A stretch of 64,000 nucleotides of DNA from Persicimonas caeni (GCF_006517175.1 NZ_CP041186.1:4739074-4803073), one strand, 5' to 3'. Positions 7,162 through 15,231 are shown, counted from the stretch's first letter. The notes: a model not told the origin generated them from the sequence alone. Numbers and translations are program-made.

Positions 7162-9189
7162 TTAGAAGTCGACCGAGCAAGCCTCACCGTCGCAGAACTT
7201 GTCTTCCTGGTCGTGGTGCAGGGTGTTGCCGTTGTGCTGCTTGAGGGGAGTGATGCCCTTCATCATCTCGTGGTACTCCTCCTCGGTGATCGCCTCGTAC
7301 GGAGGCTGCTTGTAGCCGTGGTCACGCATCGGCAGGAAGCTGATGCCTTTGAGCCGCGTCTCGTAGGCCGCCAGGATGCGAGGGATCTCTTCGGCCTCGG
7401 TGTCCGGATCGAACTCGGCGGTGCAGCTGACCTGGTTGTCGGCCCAGTAGTGCTGGACCTGGGCGGCCAGGTCGACCTTCTCACGCAGGCTGACCTCGTT
7501 CTTGCGTCGGTCGAGCGAGTTGACCTTGATCGGGAAGGAGATGACCATCGTGTTGTCCGAGTAATGGTCCTCCTCGATGTGGTAGCCGGCCTTCTCGCAC
7601 ATGTCGAGAAGCTCGTGGCCCTCTTGGACGCGGATGCGTCGGATATAATAGGGCGCGTGATCCCAGTGCACGCCCGGGGTCGAGCCGGCGAGCAGGCTGA
7701 CGGTGCCGGACGGCTTGACCGAGGTCGTCTTGATGGAGCGCGGGATGCACAGCCAGTCGGAGTACTTCTTGTCGAGGTACTGGATGTACTGATAGCCCTC
7801 GTCGCACCAGTTGAAGAACTCACGGTAGCCGTGCTTGTTGATCGCCTGGACGATGCCGGTCATCGAACATCCGATGCGTCGGTTGCGCAGCATGACGGCG
7901 TTGGTGCCCGGATCGTGAGTCTGAATCAGGGTGACCGTCTTGGCGTACTGGTAGGCCACGCGCAGCGTCTCTTTGTAGTCGTCGATGCTGTCGTGGTGCG
8001 TCGGGTAGGTCTCGACCAGGCAGCAAAGCTCTTTGTCCCAAAGCGTCTGCTCGACACAGGGGTTGGAGCCCTCGGCGTGCTCGTCCTTCCAGTTCGCCTC
8101 GTCCTTCATGCGGCCGAAGGCGCGTGCGTTCTCCAGCCAAAGGTAGCCCGGCTCGCCGTTTTTGCCGGTACGCTTGGCCACTTCGGAGTAGTCCATGCCG
8201 ACTTCGGCGGCGATGGAGTTGTTCGACGCCCAACGCCACGCGGACACCTTCTCGGGATCCATTTTCAGGTCGAGGAATTCGGTGTCGTCGGGGGCGCCGA
8301 AGGCGATTTGCGCGGTGCGGCGCACACCACCCGAGACCACGCAGCGGCCGGTGATATTCATCGTGTCGACGATGAGCTTCGAGTCGACCTTCTTGCCGAC
8401 ATAGCCGTCGAACAGATTCTCGAGGGTTTCGAGCATCTTCTCGAGGGGAGCCGGGCCGCTGGCCACGCCGCCAAACGACTTGATCGGCGCGCCCTTGGGA
8501 CGGATCTGCGAGAAGTCCCACTCACGCGGCAAGGTGTCTTCGCCCACGTAGGCGTTGAGGAGCTTGGTCAGCGCCGCCGCCCAGCCTTCACGGCTGTCGG
8601 GGATGACGAAGTTCTCGTTGCTCACCTCGGGCTTGACGATCTCGCGCTTGCCGGCGCCCTTGGTGTCGAAGCCCACGCCCACCCCGAGCATCGACATGCC
8701 GAACATCCACGAGAAGGGGCGCGCGAAGTTGCGGTCGATCTCCTTGGTGGAGATGAAACCGCAGTTGTTCAGTGCCGCGCCGCCGCGCTCGTACACGTAG
8801 TCCGAGCCCATCATCCACAGGCCGCGGCCGGGCGGGGTCCATTTAAAGTGAAACAGGCGATCGTATGCCTTGCAGGCAAACCGGTGCGCCTTCTCTTCGT
8901 CCCAGGGGAGGCCGCGCTCCATGCAATGAACGCGCTGGACGGTAAACATTCCCTCGATGACGCGCTGGCAAGTTTGCCACCAGTCTTCGCCGTCACGGCT
9001 GTAGGTGCGTTTGTAGGTCGCCCACGAAAGGTCACCAAACCCCCACTTGACCGGACGCTCCCGGTATTCGTCTAGGAAGCGCTCGTCGAGTGAAAAAGTC
9101 CCCCATTTTTCAACATCAATGATCATGTTCGCATCCTTGCGTTGCGAAGGGTTCCCCTCCGGAACTAACCGGTCGGAAGAAGACTCCAT
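7162..9189 (-). CDS. nrdJ: Adenosylcobalamin-dependent (class II) ribonucleotide reductase
   Basis: A monomeric class II reductase of 675 residues that converts ribonucleotides to deoxyribonucleotides using coenzyme B12, in the cytoplasm and independent of oxygen. Visible signatures are ALNNCGFISTK (N-terminal active-site Cys), NPCVEQTLWDKELC (radical Cys and Glu region), the phosphate-binding segment TSVKPSGTVSLLAGSTPG, and a C-terminal redox pair CDGEAC in the CX4C spacing of the Lactobacillus triphosphate reductase. The first ATG (9189) has a good AAGGAAGG. An internal ATG (9126, MIIDVEKWG) with AAGGA is an alternative start. The promoter carries two NrdR-box-like sites. A cobalamin-type binding protein is encoded at 14261-15061. 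No other reductase subunit or activator is in the window. Confidence 0.93.
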   Translation of the reverse strand: MESSSDRLVPEGNPSQRKDANMIIDVEKWGTFSLDERFLDEYRERPVKWGFGDLSWATYKRTYSRDGEDWWQTCQRVIEGMFTVQRVHCMERGLPWDEEKAHRFACKAYDRLFHFKWTPPGRGLWMMGSDYVYERGGAALNNCGFISTKEIDRNFARPFSWMFGMSMLGVGVGFDTKGAGKREIVKPEVSNENFVIPDSREGWAAALTKLLNAYVGEDTLPREWDFSQIRPKGAPIKSFGGVASGPAPLEKMLETLENLFDGYVGKKVDSKLIVDTMNITGRCVVSGGVRRTAQIAFGAPDDTEFLDLKMDPEKVSAWRWASNNSIAAEVGMDYSEVAKRTGKNGEPGYLWLENARAFGRMKDEANWKDEHAEGSNPCVEQTLWDKELCCLVETYPTHHDSIDDYKETLRVAYQYAKTVTLIQTHDPGTNAVMLRNRRIGCSMTGIVQAINKHGYREFFNWCDEGYQYIQYLDKKYSDWLCIPRSIKTTSVKPSGTVSLLAGSTPGVHWDHAPYYIRRIRVQEGHELLDMCEKAGYHIEEDHYSDNTMVISFPIKVNSLDRRKNEVSLREKVDLAAQVQHYWADNQVSCTAEFDPDTEAEEIPRILAAYETRLKGISFLPMRDHGYKQPPYEAITEEEYHEMMKGITPLKQHNGNTLHHDQEDKFCDGEACSVDF

Positions 9190-9374
9190 CTAGCCTTCCT
9201 TGGTCTCCGTCCGCGGTCGGCGTGCGACCGTCGAGATTGAGACGAGCGAAGACCCAAGGCAGGCCTAGATCGACTCCCGCCGGACTGCGGTTATTTCCCG
9301 TCGAGAAACCGAATTAACAATTAACAAAAGAGACGGATCGGCCCCGGTCTGAGCTCGAGAAGTGCAACCCAGAA

Positions 9375-9437
9375 CCACAACATGTTGGGGTGTTTGCGAT
9401 CCGCGACCCACTATATCTAGTGTGTCTGATTTGTAAA
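9375..9437 (-). promoter_or_regulatory. nrdJ promoter with two NrdR boxes
   Basis: Two 16-nt sites fit the NrdR consensus core CwAnATnTwG: CCACTATATCTAGTGT at 9408-9423 and CCACAACATGTTGGGG at 9375-9390. Their centres are 33 bp apart, about three helical turns. On the minus strand a promoter TTTACA (9437-9432), 16-nt spacer, TATAGT (9415-9410) is overlapped by the first box, so bound NrdR would block RNA polymerase. NrdR represses nrd genes when dATP is high. The leader of about 210 nt contains one small hairpin (9214-9230) and no cobalamin riboswitch that I can recognise. Confidence 0.75.
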
Positions 9438-9593
9438 CTAATTTTTTCGCATCCGAGGTCAAGAACAACGAAAACCGAATAATTGCGGAGGTTTAGAAAG
9501 GCCAGATTTTCGAGTGTCGTTTTTGAACGTATGTTCAGTATCGCGTGGGCGCCGAAAATGCAACACCGCGCACAGCCGCATCATAGCTGGATC

Positions 9594-9634
9594 AGAGAAA
9601 ACCCGCCCCCTCAGAGAGCCGAGCTCGAGGGGGC
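9594..9634 (-). terminator. Rho-independent terminator of the 9699-10106 gene
   Basis: Read on the minus strand, an 8-bp perfect stem GCCCCCTC / GAGGGGGC (9634-9605) with a 14-nt loop is followed by GGGTTTTCTCT. The position, 65 nt past the stop of the small gene, fits a terminator separating it from nrdJ. Confidence 0.6.
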
Positions 9635-9638
9635 AGAG

Positions 9639-9668
9639 CGCTCGGGCGATCACGTGATCGCCCGAGCG
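9639..9668. repeat. 30-nt perfect palindrome
   Basis: A 30-nt sequence fully identical to its reverse complement, centred on CACGTG at 9653/9654, directly beside the terminator hairpin. On the plus strand it is followed by TTAATTTTGTG, so it could also terminate plus-strand transcripts, or bind a dimeric protein. No second copy is seen in the window. Confidence 0.8.
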
Positions 9669-9698
9669 TTAATTTTGTGAAATTTTAGATTTGTGGTG

Positions 9699-10106
9699 TT
9701 AGCGACGCCGGCGTGTTTTTTGTTGTGCGCGACCCTCGTCGCCTTCCTCTTTGAGCACGTACACTTCGCCGCGCTCACGGTGGTAGACCCAGCCCTCGAA
9801 ATTCTCGTCGAGATAGCGGGTGAAGTCCTCTTGAGGCTCGCCGGAGACGCGCTCGACCTCGGGGAGCTCCTCGACGTCTTCCGGGTGCTCGTCGAGCCAG
9901 TCGACGCTGTAGACGACGTACTCCTGGGGCACGCTCGGGTCGGCAGCGCCGCCGTAGACGGCGTCGAGCATGATGTCTTCGTTGACGTTGCCGCTGTTAG
10001 GAGGCGGCCACTCGTAATCACGCCCGGCCATGCGGCTCAGGCGAGCAAATCCTTCGTTGGTCGAGATGTCGTAATTCGACTTGAGTCGGTGGTATGCTCC
10101 GGGCAT
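9699..10106 (-). CDS. Hypothetical protein, 135 residues
   Basis: No family recognised. The start is ATG 10106 behind GAGAGG with 7-nt spacing; a longer reading from TTG 10133 is less likely. The protein is soluble and very polar. The N-terminus (MPGAYHRLKSNYDISTNEGF) is followed by aromatic- and acid-rich segments (EYVVYSVDWLDEHPEDVEEL, GWVYHRERGEVYVLKEEG) and ends in a basic tail KTRRRR. It is transcribed towards nrdJ, with a terminator in between, and its upstream region is occupied by R5 copy 2. Codon bias at third positions supports a real gene. Function unknown. Confidence 0.65.
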   Translation of the reverse strand: MPGAYHRLKSNYDISTNEGFARLSRMAGRDYEWPPPNSGNVNEDIMLDAVYGGAADPSVPQEYVVYSVDWLDEHPEDVEELPEVERVSGEPQEDFTRYLDENFEGWVYHRERGEVYVLKEEGDEGRAQQKTRRRR

Positions 10107-10161
10107 GGCTGTACCTCTCGTTTTAGTATTCAAATGAGATGGCCATGCAGGTGTCGTGGCG

Positions 10162-10299
10162 CCAGCTATTAGGGGCGAGGGCGAACGACGCCCTCGCGGA
10201 ACTGCAATTTGGGGGTCATGTCAATGCGGCTGATGTGGTGCATGTACGCGACCCACAAATTGTAGTTTGCGCCGCCGTTCAGGCGCCCCTAATAGCTGG
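10162..10299. repeat. R5 palindromic element, copy 2 (reversed relative to copy 1)
   Basis: The ends form a perfect terminal inverted repeat CCAGCTATTAGGGGCG / CGCCCCTAATAGCTGG. Inside, GCGGAACTGCAATTTGGGGG (10197-10215) faces CCCACAAATTGTAGTTTGCG (10252-10271). The centre (AATGCGGCTGATGTGGTGCAT) is the reverse complement of the centre of copy 1. It lies between the start of the small gene (10106) and the end of the nucleotidyltransferase gene. Confidence 0.85.
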
Positions 10300-10358
10300 A
10301 GCTCGTCTGCTGCAAGGCCCCCAAATCTCATCTGAAACATAAGCCGCATAGGCCAAAA

Positions 10359-11108
10359 TCAACCGGCCCACTCGTCTCGCACCCGGTGCAGGTCCTCAAC
10401 AGTGTCGATCTCGCGCCATCCGCCGTCGATGGGCACCCACCCGACGTCGACGCCGCGGTCGATGAGCTCGCAGAAGAGATCGGTCAGGTAGGCCTTGCGA
10501 AACTTGGCCGCCGCCTGGAAGGGCTCGTCATCGCCATACTTGGCGCGCACGTCGGCGTAGACTTCGCGGAGTTGGCGCGCGCCCTCGGCGGTGTAGCGTG
10601 CCAGTCCGATAAACTCGCCGACGGCGTTCTCGGGGCCGACCTGCTTGCCCACGCGCAGAACGCGCTCGCCGTCGACCTCGGCCAACTCGGCCTGCTCGGG
10701 CGGGTGATCTTCGCGTCCCTCGTAGGCCAAGTGCCATTGGCGGTCGACCACCAGCGCGATGTCGTGAGGGCTGTGGACCGCCTGCTCGACGACCTGAGGC
10801 GTGTAGACGATGTCCGAGTAAGTCGACACGAACGGCCCGTCCATCGCCGAAGCCGCACAGAAGAGCGACAACAAGATATTGTTCGACTGGTAGTCGCTGT
10901 TCTCGTGGTAGGTCGCCCCGTCGACGACGAGCTTGTCGGCTAGGTAGCCGCGCACGATGTGGATGTCGTCGATGTCGTTCTTGGCGAACGCCTCGAGCTG
11001 GTAGCTCAAGATGGAGCGTCCGCCGATGTCGACCATGCACTTGGGGCGCTCGTCGGTGTAGTGCTCGAGGCGGCTGCCGAGGCCGGCGGCGATGATGATG
11101 GCTTTCAT
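10359..11108 (-). CDS. Sugar/alcohol-phosphate nucleotidyltransferase (LicC-like)
   Basis: A 249-residue NTP-transferase of the GT-A-like fold, which activates a phosphorylated sugar or alcohol by transfer from CTP or another NTP. The signature MKAIIIAAGLGSRLEHYTDERPKCMVDIGG (residues 1-30; key words AAGLGSRL and PKCMV) is typical, with the metal-binding YSDIVYT near residue 100 and DGGWREIDTVEDLHRV at the C-terminus, as in phosphocholine and inositol-phosphate cytidylyltransferases. The start has AAAGGA upstream. The next gene upstream on the same strand is a CDP-alcohol phosphatidyltransferase, so the pair probably makes a CDP-activated head group and then transfers it to a lipid or second alcohol. 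The substrate cannot be read from sequence. Confidence 0.85.
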   Translation of the reverse strand: MKAIIIAAGLGSRLEHYTDERPKCMVDIGGRSILSYQLEAFAKNDIDDIHIVRGYLADKLVVDGATYHENSDYQSNNILLSLFCAASAMDGPFVSTYSDIVYTPQVVEQAVHSPHDIALVVDRQWHLAYEGREDHPPEQAELAEVDGERVLRVGKQVGPENAVGEFIGLARYTAEGARQLREVYADVRAKYGDDEPFQAAAKFRKAYLTDLFCELIDRGVDVGWVPIDGGWREIDTVEDLHRVRDEWAG

Positions 11109-11159
11109 GGGTAGTTCGTCCTTTCGGGTGCTTCAATCTTGCAATGTCTTGCTTTCTGG

Positions 11160-11411
11160 CGCCCCCCATCCGCCCTTCGCTCCGCTACGGGCACCTTCCC
11201 CCGGGGGAAGGGCTGCCTTAGCGCGCCTGAATCACGTAGCTTCTCGCAAGAGCATCCCTTCCCCTTGGGGAAGGTGCCGAGCGCGCAGTTTAGCGCGAGG
11301 CGGATGGGGGGCCCCGAGAAGCTACGCTTCGCCAACTCGCAACAGCATCCCTTCCCCTTGGGGAAGGTGCCGAGCGCGCAGTTTAGCGCGAGGCGGATGG
11401 GGGGGCGCCAA
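11160..11411. repeat. R2 element, copy 1, with an extra right arm
   Basis: The left terminus GCGCCCCCCATCCGCC and right terminus GGCGGATGGGGGGC are inverted. Inside, two hairpins (CCTTCCCCCGGGGGAAGG and CCTTCCCCTTGGGGAAGG) flank a core of 43 nt (CTGCCTTAGCGCGCCTGAAT... to ...AGAGCAT). A second right arm is repeated at about 11309-11411. Other copies are at 31215, 44200 and (partial) 61838. It fills the gap between the nucleotidyltransferase and the CDP-alcohol transferase. Confidence 0.85.
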
Positions 11412-11426
11412 AAAGCAACCACGTTG

Positions 11427-12224
11427 CTACTTATAAAACCCCGGCCTCCCCAACTTAACCAACACCCCCAACCCCGTCTTGCCCGCGTACAGCGCGTACA
11501 CGCCCAAAAACAGGTACATGAACCAGGCCGATCCATCGAACCCGTCGAGCCCGTCGAGCAAAGCCAGGTACACAAACCACGACGGGTAGTGGACCAGCCA
11601 CGAGGCGAAGCTTTGCACCAGCCACAACGCTTTGGGCATCAAACCTTTGGGCGCCCCCGACTTTCGGCGCGCCGACTCGCCCGGTTTGATGTCGCGGCCG
11701 GCGTACTCGGGACGGCGCACGAAGTTGGTCAGCGAGGTGGCGATGGACACCAGCGCCATGCCACCCAGTCCGACCAGCAGCCAGACCAGCTCGTCGTGGA
11801 CGAGCCACAGGCGCACGCTGAACGCGCCCACCAAAATGAGGGCTTTGACCTCGTCGATCAGAAAGTCGAGGTAGGCGCCCACCTCGCTGGTCATCGACTT
11901 GAGCCGGGCGAGTTGGCCGTCGGCGCAGTCGAGGATGTAGGCGAACTGCAGGATGGCAGCGGCGACGAGCATGCCCGTCCAGTCGCGCATCAAGATGAGT
12001 GCGGCAGCGACCCCCAAGAAGGCCACCGCGCCCAGAAAGGTCACCTGATTGGGTGTCAGGGCGGTGCGTCGCAAGAAGTAGAGCAGCACGGCCGCCAAGG
12101 GGCGGGCGACGTAGACATTCCAGAAGATGTCCTGCTCTTTGCGCGAGTCGCGGTAGATACGCGCGATCTCGCCGAGCATTCCGCGCGGCTCGTCTCGGGT
12201 GGTGTCGGATTCGGTCGTGGTCAT
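11427..12224 (-). CDS. CDP-alcohol phosphatidyltransferase family protein
   Basis: An integral membrane enzyme of 265 residues that moves a phospho-alcohol from a CDP-activated donor to an acceptor alcohol. The family motif DG..AR..G...D...D is complete in DCADGQLARLKSMTSEVGAYLDFLID (residues about 110-135; only the key residues matter). Six or so hydrophobic segments surround it. The start at ATG 12224 (MTTTESD) is the first good choice although its ribosome site is weak; a TTG at 12296 would extend it. It is transcribed ahead of the nucleotidyltransferase that would supply its CDP-linked substrate, with repeat R2 between them. The lipid product is unknown; unlike PgsA or PssA, no housekeeping context is present. 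Confidence 0.85.
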   Translation of the reverse strand: MTTTESDTTRDEPRGMLGEIARIYRDSRKEQDIFWNVYVARPLAAVLLYFLRRTALTPNQVTFLGAVAFLGVAAALILMRDWTGMLVAAAILQFAYILDCADGQLARLKSMTSEVGAYLDFLIDEVKALILVGAFSVRLWLVHDELVWLLVGLGGMALVSIATSLTNFVRRPEYAGRDIKPGESARRKSGAPKGLMPKALWLVQSFASWLVHYPSWFVYLALLDGLDGFDGSAWFMYLFLGVYALYAGKTGLGVLVKLGRPGFYK

Positions 12225-12442
12225 GAACGGATAGTTGGAGTCGTGACGGCGTAAGTCCCCGTTGTTCGCCGCGAAGATAGCATTGCCCGGGCGCAATTGG
12301 AAACTTGTGGCGCGTCGTATTTAGCCGTGCGCGCCGCGACGGGGCCTGTGGGCGGCGCAGCCGGGCCCTTCGAACAAAAGGAATACACAGTCGGAGCGCG
12401 CGTCTTATATTTGTAGTGGCGGATCAAACAGCGGAGGCGGCC

Positions 12443-13429
12443 ATGGCGATCACTCCTCGCACAGTTCTTTCAGAACCCATCAACCTTCTGGTCTTTGCGT
12501 TCGGCGTCTTTGCCGTGGGCGGACTGATCGGCGTGATCTGGAGCGCCGACGGGGGCGACGAACGCTCCCGGTGCCCGGCGCTGCAGGCTCATGCGCAGCG
12601 TGCGGCCGATGTCGGCGCGGTGAGCCACGGCTTCGAGGAGGACAATGGGCCGCCCGAACTCGCCGAGGCCAGCCAGGCCGATGCCAGCCATCGCGCTGCG
12701 CTCGACTATACCTGTCGCCTCGACACGCCGGCTCACGATTGGAACGAAGCGCATTGGCTGCGCCATCTCGACTGCATGGAAGCGCGCGGTGAGCCCACCG
12801 AGGTCATCCTCGCCGAGACGAGCGCCGCCATCGAGTCCGTCGGGCTGACCCCGGAGCTGGCGGTCAAAAAGGCCGACGCTCTCGAGGCGGTAGCCGGTCC
12901 CGACGAGCACATCGCCTTTCTGGAGCAGGCGGTCGATCGGCTGGGCGTCGTCGACGGCCAACTTGTCCACCGCTTGGCCCGCGCGCTGACCTGGCGCGGT
13001 CATCAAAACGACATCGAGCAGATCCGCCACCTGCAGCTCCTGTCGCGCATGCTCATGCCCGACTCGTGTGAGGTCCAACAGACCGACATCTGGGTGCGCT
13101 ATCACTTGGCCCAGCAGATGGCCCAGGGGCCCTCGCCGGTCGCCTGGGATGGCGTGCAACGCGCGGTTCGCCACTACGTCGACCGCGGCTGTCACGAGCG
13201 GCTCCACGAAGGGCGTTGGGAGACGCTCGCCGAGATCGTGGGCGTAGGCGTGGCGGCCGAGGCGACCAACGGCCACTCCGGCCACTCGAGCCTGCTTCGT
13301 GAAGTCGCCGGCTCGTTCGAGGTGCGCCAGGTGCCCACCTTCTGTCGCGAGGCGGTCCCCGAAGGCACCGGACTGCGCAGCTATTGTGAGAAGCGCATGG
13401 GCGACGAGTTGTTTTTGTCGCGCCGCTAA
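12443..13429 (+). CDS. Hypothetical membrane-anchored protein, 328 residues
   Basis: No family recognised. The start is ATG 12443 with GGAGG nearby. Residues 13-33 (INLLVFAFGVFAVGGLIGVIW) form one N-terminal membrane span or uncleaved signal, and the rest is predicted outside the cytoplasm. The body is helical, Ala/Glu/Leu-rich, with a TPR-like feel (LEAVAGPDEHIAFLEQAVDRLG, LVHRLARALTWRGHQNDIEQI) and paired cysteines (CRLDTP, LDCME, DSCEV, GCHERL, FCREAV, SYCEKR), which may form disulfides in the periplasm. It is divergent from the CDP-alcohol transferase. Reading frame and codon bias are good. Confidence 0.7.
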   Translation: MAITPRTVLSEPINLLVFAFGVFAVGGLIGVIWSADGGDERSRCPALQAHAQRAADVGAVSHGFEEDNGPPELAEASQADASHRAALDYTCRLDTPAHDWNEAHWLRHLDCMEARGEPTEVILAETSAAIESVGLTPELAVKKADALEAVAGPDEHIAFLEQAVDRLGVVDGQLVHRLARALTWRGHQNDIEQIRHLQLLSRMLMPDSCEVQQTDIWVRYHLAQQMAQGPSPVAWDGVQRAVRHYVDRGCHERLHEGRWETLAEIVGVGVAAEATNGHSGHSSLLREVAGSFEVRQVPTFCREAVPEGTGLRSYCEKRMGDELFLSRR

Positions 13430-13512
13430 ACTCGCACTCTCAGCGTTGACGCCCGCGGCGGTCGGCGACTACACAGGCGTCTGACATTGGTTTTGTGCGA
13501 CGGTGTGACACC

Positions 13513-14091
13513 ATGGAAGACGCTATCATCTGGCTCAAAGAGCTTCGCAAATTCGCCCTCGAACATCGCGGGGATCTCGAGATCCCCAACGGCCACGACC
13601 TCGACGCGCTGGATAACTGGAAGCGGCGCGTCTCCGGGGGCGTGCTGCTCCAATTCCTCGACTTCGTCCAGAGCGGCGATGTGTTCGAGCACTTCGAGCC
13701 CGCCCTCGAGGAGCGCCCGCTCCACGAGCGTGTCTTCTTGTTCATCACCGACCTCGCCGGCGCCGTCGCCGGCCAAGAGCTGCTCCAGCAGGACACCGAG
13801 CACGTCTTCTGCATCCTCAACAGCGAGTGGCGCGCCTGGCTGAGCGACCCGGACAAAGCCCACGACGACGACTTCGACAGGCACTACGAGTTTTGGAGTG
13901 TCTGGCACCAGGACCTGCACTCGGAGTGGGAGCTCGACGAGCTCGAGGGCGCCGAGTACTGGGTGCACGAAGAGGGCTTTGCGCTGGCCGACGGCGCCGG
14001 ACGCGGCGCCCAGCACCTGTGGAAGTGGGACGGCCAAGAGATGCACAAGGTCGAAGAGGCGATCACCTCGTGGAGCTCCATGCCCACCTGA
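13513..14091 (+). CDS. Hypothetical protein, 192 residues
   Basis: No family recognised. ATG 13513 (MEDAIIWLKELRKFALEHRG) is chosen; GTG 13495 in frame is an alternative, and neither has a clear ribosome site. The protein is soluble, strongly acidic and rich in Trp (EWRAWLSD, EFWSVWHQD, WELDELEGAEYW, LWKWDG), with repeated amphipathic helices. It ends 83 nt after the previous gene begins its own intergenic spacer and could share a transcript with it. Downstream is a purine-rich inverted repeat that probably ends transcription from both sides, because the next gene is convergent. Confidence 0.65.
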   Translation: MEDAIIWLKELRKFALEHRGDLEIPNGHDLDALDNWKRRVSGGVLLQFLDFVQSGDVFEHFEPALEERPLHERVFLFITDLAGAVAGQELLQQDTEHVFCILNSEWRAWLSDPDKAHDDDFDRHYEFWSVWHQDLHSEWELDELEGAEYWVHEEGFALADGAGRGAQHLWKWDGQEMHKVEEAITSWSSMPT

Positions 14092-14103
14092 ACTGCGGTG
14101 GGG

Positions 14104-14235
14104 CGAGCAAAGAAGCAAAAGAGCAAAGAAGTAAAAGAGCAAAGAAGTAAAAGAGCGAAAGAGTAAAAAGCAAAAGGCGAAAGAGCGCGTTCTTGGGGAC
14201 GTCGCTCTTTTGCTTTTTCGCTTTTTAACTTTTTC
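14104..14235. repeat. R6 purine-rich inverted repeat, copy 1
   Basis: A run of AGCAAAAG / AAGTAAAAG words on the left (14104-14185) is mirrored by a T/C-rich arm (GCTCTTTTGCTTTTTCGC, 14203-14220 region). The two arms can pair into a long A:T-rich hairpin between two convergent genes and may act as a two-way terminator. A similar structure is at 30172-30275. Confidence 0.75.
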
Positions 14236-14270
14236 GCTGCTCATTCGGATTTTTCGCTGCTCATTCGGCC
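14231..14270. repeat. 20-nt tandem duplication carrying a stop codon
   Basis: TTTTTCGCTGCTCATTCGG occurs twice in a row with a 1-nt linker. The gene-proximal copy contains the TGA stop (14261-14263) of the binding-protein gene. It joins that gene to the R6 inverted repeat. Confidence 0.85.
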
Positions 14271-15061
14271 AACGGCCGGATGATCGCCTCCAGCGCGTCG
14301 AGGCCGTCGGTCAGCGCGGCCGGGCCCGGCTGCAGGATGATCGACGGGTCGAGCTCGTAGATCTCGTCGTTTTGGACCGCGGGCACTGTCTCGTACCCCT
14401 CCCGATTGCGAATCGAATCACAATCGACCGGCTTGCCGCACCACGAGGCGATGATCGCCTCCGGGGCGTGCTCGATGACCCCGGCGTGGTCGACGTAGCG
14501 CTCCTTGGCGCCCTTGCCGTGTGACTTCTCCGAGAAGATGTCGCGCCCGCCGGCCAGCTCGACGAGCTGGCTGACCCATCGAATGGCCGAGATCTGCGGG
14601 TCGGGCCACTCCTCGAAGTACACCGGCGGGCGGTGCGCCTGGGCGTCAGTGCGCGCCTTGGCCGCCTCGAGCCGCTCGATATAGCCGCGCGCGAGCTCCT
14701 TGGCGCGCTCTTCCTTCCCCACAATCCGGCCGATGGAGACGATCACGTCGAGGATGTCCTGGATGGTGCGCTGGTTGAAGATGAGCACCTGCTGGTTCGC
14801 TTCGATGAGCTTCTTGGCCAGCTCTCCCTGGATATCCGAAAACCCGATGATCAGGTCGGGCTCGAGTGCGCAGATTTTGTCGACGCTGCCGCCGATAAAC
14901 GCCGAGACGACCGGTTTCTCGTCTTTGGCGCGCTCGGGGCGCACGGTGTAGGCGCTGATGCCCACGATGCGGTCTTCTTCGCCGAGCTCGTACAAGATCT
15001 CGGTGGGCTCTTCGACGAGGCAGACGATACGTTCGGGGAAGTCGCGAATATGCAGGTTCAT
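14261..15061 (-). CDS. BtuF-like cobalamin/iron-chelate binding protein without signal peptide
   Basis: A 266-residue periplasmic-binding-protein-like fold of the BtuF/FepB class. Typical segments are RIVCLVEEPTEILYELG, DRIVGISAYT, LEPDLIIGFSD, a long helix joining two lobes, and YELDPSIILQPGPAALTDGL at the C-terminus. The start is ATG 15061 with AGGGAA upstream; extending to 15127 still gives no signal peptide or lipobox. Transport-type members are exported, so either this copy works in the cytoplasm or export is unconventional. No ABC permease or ATPase for cobalamin is adjacent. Since the window's ribonucleotide reductase needs B12, a cobalamin-binding or salvage role is attractive but unproven. 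The end of the gene is duplicated (14231-14270). Confidence 0.78.
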   Translation of the reverse strand: MNLHIRDFPERIVCLVEEPTEILYELGEEDRIVGISAYTVRPERAKDEKPVVSAFIGGSVDKICALEPDLIIGFSDIQGELAKKLIEANQQVLIFNQRTIQDILDVIVSIGRIVGKEERAKELARGYIERLEAAKARTDAQAHRPPVYFEEWPDPQISAIRWVSQLVELAGGRDIFSEKSHGKGAKERYVDHAGVIEHAPEAIIASWCGKPVDCDSIRNREGYETVPAVQNDEIYELDPSIILQPGPAALTDGLDALEAIIRPLAE

Positions 15062-15231
15062 CGGTGTTCCCTGAGGCTCAGTTTTCTGAAAGTGCGTCGA
15101 CTTTTCGACAAAGCTCGGGGGCGACATGCGTCCTTAATGCCCGCTACGCCCGCTCGAAAAGTTGGCATGACTTGTGAAAATCGTACATAGTGTCTGCATT
15201 CGTGTGTGTAACCCGAGCGAGCTGGAAAGTC

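Noticed and set aside
9190-9403. Cobalamin riboswitch in the nrdJ leader
   Set aside because: A CCTGCC-like word occurs, but the conserved B12 box and surrounding stems could not be found; only one simple hairpin is visible.
10359-12224. Phosphocholine decoration (lic) locus
   Set aside because: The cytidylyltransferase is LicC-like, but no choline kinase, permease or LicD-type transferase is present.
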